The notes below the pieces were generated by a model, which made no database searches, was not told the origin of the DNA, and saw only the letters and a list, made by a program, of their open reading frames with translations. A program made the translations under genes and the position numbers. A DNA stretch of 64,000 nt from Polyangiaceae bacterium (GTDB taxonomy: Bacteria; Myxococcota_A; Polyangia; Polyangiales; Polyangiaceae): the NCBI GenBank assembly GCA_025937785.1, contig JAICQQ010000009.1:20276-84275 (forward strand). The letters run 5' to 3'. Of the stretch, positions 61,305-64,000 are shown in pieces. Position 1 is the stretch's first letter, and every line of letters starts with the position of its first letter.

Positions 61305-62335
61305 CGAACCAGTCGGTGCCTCCCCTGCTCCAGCCGCTCGAGGAATGCGAGCACTAGCCGGGCCGTCTCCTGGCACAGGCCCAGCGCGGGCGAGCTCGGC
61401 GTGCGCAGGCCGAGGCGCCGGCTGCGCAAAACCATTTCGAACAGCCCCTGACTCACGGAGTATCTGTCGAAGCGGGTCTTCGTAAGCGCCAGCTCGACGA
61501 TCTTGGTCCGGCGTCGGGTCATGAACACGCTGGCGCGTTCGGCGCGCGTGTACGGCCGCGGCGGTGGGAAGAGCTTGACGAGCGCGGGGTCGTAAAACTT
61601 CGCTCGGCCAAAGCTATAGTGGCGCCGCTTCAAGACGTAATGCTCGCTCAGAGTTTCGGTAAGCTGCGGCAATGATTCTACCCGCTCCCTGATTACACGA
61701 CGTGGCGCCCGTGAGCCAACCTCGAGCATCAGCTCGTCTACGTAGTGGAGCTTGTCGAGGGCGGCCTTGCCTCGATAGCGATGGCGCCAGCGCGATTGGG
61801 GATTGAGCCATACCGCGAATGTTTCCGCAAAATCTTCGGAGGGGTGACTCTGCGCGTACCATCGAGCGAGGTTGTGCACGTGGGCCTTGCTACTCGGCCG
61901 GGGCGAATAGTACGAGTTGTAGGGCGACCGGGTTCTGCCAAACAGCGCGCGGTACCTTGCGCGCCTGAAGAACCCGTAGGCGGTGTCGATCGCGTGGCCC
62001 GCTTCGTGCCGGAGCAAGCGCATGCACTCCGCGGGGGTCCCGCCCTCGACGTAGCTCATCTGACGCCTCTCGAGGGCGGTCAGGCGCGGATGCGCTAGGA
62101 AAAAAGGCACGGCCACCCCCGCCACCCCGTCCGGCGAAAACCATTCGCTCGAAATCCAGACATGGGGACGAAACGCCACACGTTTGTCGACGAGTTCGCC
62201 CTGGAGCCGCTCGACGGCTGGGGCCAGCGGCCCGCTTTCGAGCGACAACTTCAGCTCGCAAAAACGCAGGTCGAGCAGCTCCTCGTCGCTGAAATCCTCC
62301 CAAAACTTCCGGGTTCTCCCGCGGCCACCTGCCAT
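61301..62335 (-). CDS. Zinc-dependent HExxH peptidase-like protein
   Basis: 344 residues with no signal sequence. The zinc site is LLRHEAGHAIDTAYGFFRR (His110, Glu111, His114), with a likely third ligand in HPSEDFAETFAVWL (Glu167 or Glu171), a gluzincin-like layout. The rest (FEMVLRSRRLGLRTP at the end) has no known domain. It precedes and overlaps the ATP-grasp ligase gene by four bases. A cytoplasmic peptidase joined to a peptide-forming ligase suggests processing of a small peptide or protein tag. ATG 62335 is taken. Confidence 0.72.
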   Translation of the reverse strand: MAGGRGRTRKFWEDFSDEELLDLRFCELKLSLESGPLAPAVERLQGELVDKRVAFRPHVWISSEWFSPDGVAGVAVPFFLAHPRLTALERRQMSYVEGGTPAECMRLLRHEAGHAIDTAYGFFRRARYRALFGRTRSPYNSYYSPRPSSKAHVHNLARWYAQSHPSEDFAETFAVWLNPQSRWRHRYRGKAALDKLHYVDELMLEVGSRAPRRVIRERVESLPQLTETLSEHYVLKRRHYSFGRAKFYDPALVKLFPPPRPYTRAERASVFMTRRRTKIVELALTKTRFDRYSVSQGLFEMVLRSRRLGLRTPSSPALGLCQETARLVLAFLERLEQGRHRLVR

Positions 62336-62386
62336 GGTCGAATCCCACCATGCGCTGCGTCGGCGCTGCGCGCAAGCCGCCTTCGC

Positions 62387-62428
62387 CGTCAGGCATCAGC
62401 CGTCAGGTATCAGCCGTCAGGCATCAGC
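62387..62428. repeat. 14-bp tandem repeat in an intergenic gap
   Basis: Three copies of CGTCAGG(C/T)ATCAGC start at 62387, 62401 and 62415, between the regulator stop and the peptidase start. A partial fourth begins CGTCGG. Confidence 0.85.
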
Positions 62429-62463
62429 CGTCGGCCGTAGCAAGTCCGGTTGGAGCGCAGGTG

Positions 62464-63897
62464 CTAGCGGTTCTCGAAGCTGATCCCGAGCCGCGTCATC
62501 TTGCGCCACAGTGTCGTGGGGCTGATGTCGAGCGCCTCTGCGGCGCGTTCGCGGCTACCATCGAAGGCGCGCAGCGCAGATTCCACTGCCTCACGTTCGG
62601 CATCGTCGACGATGTCCGCGAGGGTTCTGCCTTGTGACCGAGCCTCTTTCTTGGGAGCCTGCGGCAAGATATCGTCGACGGTCACGACGCCCCCGGTGCA
62701 GAGCGCTACGGCCTGTTCCACCATGTTCTCCAGCTCCCTCACGTTACCGGGGTATTCGTAGCCGACCACGCGCTCCATCACTCCCTCGGCGAGCCGCGCA
62801 CGGATGTTCATCTTGCGCGAGTACTTGCCCAGGAAAAAGTCCACGAGCAACGGGATGTCCTCGCGACGCTCGCGTAGCGGTGGCAGAGTGAAGCGGGCCA
62901 CGTTGAGCCGATAGTACAAGTCTTGCCGAAAGCGCCGTTCTTCGACCGCCTGGACCAGGTCGACGTTGGTGGCCGCCACCACACGAATGTCGACATGAAT
63001 CGGCTTGTTCTCACCGACTTTACGAATTTCGCCTTCCTGTATGGTCCGGAGCAGCTTCGCCTGGAACGACAGCGTCGTTTCCGCGATCTCGTCGAAAAAG
63101 AACGTCCCACCGTCGGCCTCTTCGAACATGCCCTTACGGGCGGACACGGCGCCGGTGAATGCGCCGCGAGCGTGCCCGAACAGCTCGCTCTCCAACAACG
63201 TCTCCGTGATCGCTGCGCAGTTCACCGTTACGAAGGGGCGATCGGCGCGCTTGCTGTTGGCGTGCACCGCACGCGCCACCAGTTCTTTACCCGTGCCGCT
63301 CTCGCCCGTGATCAAGGCCGTGGCGTCGGTCGGCGCGATTTTCACCACGCGTGTCATGATGTCGCGGATCGACTGCGATCGGCCCACGATGTTCTCGAAG
63401 TGGTAACGCTCCTTGAACTCTTGCGCGAACGCCTGCACCTGGCCGTGCAAGCGCCTGCTCTCGAGGCCCTTGGACACCTTGACGATCAGCTCTTGCTCGG
63501 TGAACGGCTTTTGAATGTAGTCGAAGGCACCGAGGCGCATGGCTTCTACGGCGCTTTCAATCGTGCCGTAGGCGGTCATGACGATGACCTCGGTCATCGG
63601 TTGTGATTCTTTGACGGCGCGCAGCACGTCGATGCCGTCGAAGTCGCCCATCCGGAGGTCGGTGATGACGACGTCGTAGGCCCCGGTGGCTCCCATCTCT
63701 CGCCCGAGCGCACCGTCGGCGGCTTCGTCGACCTCGAACCCGGACCCACGCAGCATCATGGCGAGCGTCGTGCGCATGTTGCGCTGATCATCGACGACAA
63801 GAATCTTTCCGAGCTTGGACCCTCCCGTGCGGCCGAGCGCGTCAGCGCCCAGGTCGGTCGGTTCGGAAGTTTTTGCGTCAGGTCGCGGCACGGTCAA
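62464..63897 (-). CDS. NtrC-family sigma-54 response regulator
   Basis: 477 residues. An N-terminal receiver (ILVVDDQRNMRTTLAMML, phospho-Asp80 in VVITDLRMGDFDG, Lys in YIQKPF), a complete AAA+ domain (GESGTGKE, GAFTGA, FFFDEIAE, RQDLYYRLNV), and a Fis-type helix-turn-helix (SRERAAEALDISPTTLWRKM). It should activate sigma-54 promoters when phosphorylated. The partner kinase is not in the window, but may lie just beyond the right end. No gene is visible in the last 100 bases. Confidence 0.95.
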   Translation of the reverse strand: MTVPRPDAKTSEPTDLGADALGRTGGSKLGKILVVDDQRNMRTTLAMMLRGSGFEVDEAADGALGREMGATGAYDVVITDLRMGDFDGIDVLRAVKESQPMTEVIVMTAYGTIESAVEAMRLGAFDYIQKPFTEQELIVKVSKGLESRRLHGQVQAFAQEFKERYHFENIVGRSQSIRDIMTRVVKIAPTDATALITGESGTGKELVARAVHANSKRADRPFVTVNCAAITETLLESELFGHARGAFTGAVSARKGMFEEADGGTFFFDEIAETTLSFQAKLLRTIQEGEIRKVGENKPIHVDIRVVAATNVDLVQAVEERRFRQDLYYRLNVARFTLPPLRERREDIPLLVDFFLGKYSRKMNIRARLAEGVMERVVGYEYPGNVRELENMVEQAVALCTGGVVTVDDILPQAPKKEARSQGRTLADIVDDAEREAVESALRAFDGSRERAAEALDISPTTLWRKMTRLGISFENR

Positions 63898-64000
63898 TGT
63901 TCCTCGCGGATGAAGGCAGCCCCACCGTGACGCATGCGACGCACTACGGCTCGGTCGCCACGCCGATGAAGCCCCGTTCCTCTTAGCGAATGTTGGCTAC

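Overview
The window is GC-rich bacterial chromosome from a member of the Myxococcota, most likely the Polyangia/Sorangiineae side. The signs are MopE-type Asp/Cys calcium-loop motifs in two proteins, a zinc-finger Ser/Thr kinase coupled to a Myxococcales-type sigma factor, an AgmX-tail protein, FHA and NtrC-type sigma-54 activators, and about ten lipoproteins with long Gly/Ser/Thr tethers after the lipobox. Most true coding frames are identified by family motifs and by stop/start overlaps between neighbours.

Layout. 1-12.8 kb: the start of an AMMECR1 gene, a biotinyl domain protein, a leftward run (ABC-2 permease, small membrane protein, XerC recombinase, sulfatase-fold membrane protein), a MopE-like lipoprotein, a degenerate histidine-kinase-like protein with a lone receiver, a TerB-like protein and hisF. 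12.9-22.2 kb: a zinc-ribbon/KTMLG-repeat membrane protein and propeller protein, a barrel-like protein with YPSGQ repeats, erpA, a 1-kb non-coding stretch with degenerate repeats and palindromes, rpoH, a ClpX-type zinc-finger protein, the RNase P RNA with a strong terminator, and directly behind it a frameshifted DUF3015 gene remnant. 22.3-28.2 kb: a kinase-sigma pair and three secreted proteins (Cys-rich lipoprotein, metalloprotease, fibro-slime protein).

28.3-36.9 kb is a compact biosynthetic locus of two convergent operons. The rightward operon encodes ACP, AMP-ligase fused to a FabZ-like hotdog domain, an MIO aromatic amino acid ammonia-lyase and an O-methyltransferase. The leftward operon encodes a flavin-dependent halogenase-like enzyme, a ketosynthase fused to a chain-length-factor-like domain, and an ApeP-like dehydratase. 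Together they fit an aryl-polyene (xanthomonadin/flexirubin-like) pigment route: ammonia-lyase makes a cinnamate or coumarate starter, the ligase loads it on the ACP, the KS/CLF extends it, the dehydratases form the polyene, and methylation and halogenation decorate it. No ketoreductase, acyltransferase or exporter is present, so those must lie elsewhere or the product differs.

37-54 kb: a TDGG-repeat lipoprotein, an FHA sigma-54 activator beside a pseudokinase-like protein, a DUF1592/DUF1552/CBM11-like export operon, three VWA-type lipoproteins, a GNAT enzyme, a duplicated Cys-repeat lipoprotein and a membrane-anchored PD-(D/E)XK nuclease-like protein. 54-64 kb: an AgmX-tail protein, an MshEN-REC-TPR regulator, the queuosine genes queA-tgt, an ATP-grasp ligase coupled to a HExxH peptidase, and an NtrC-type regulator. 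I saw no tRNA, rRNA, CRISPR array, insertion sequence or prophage.
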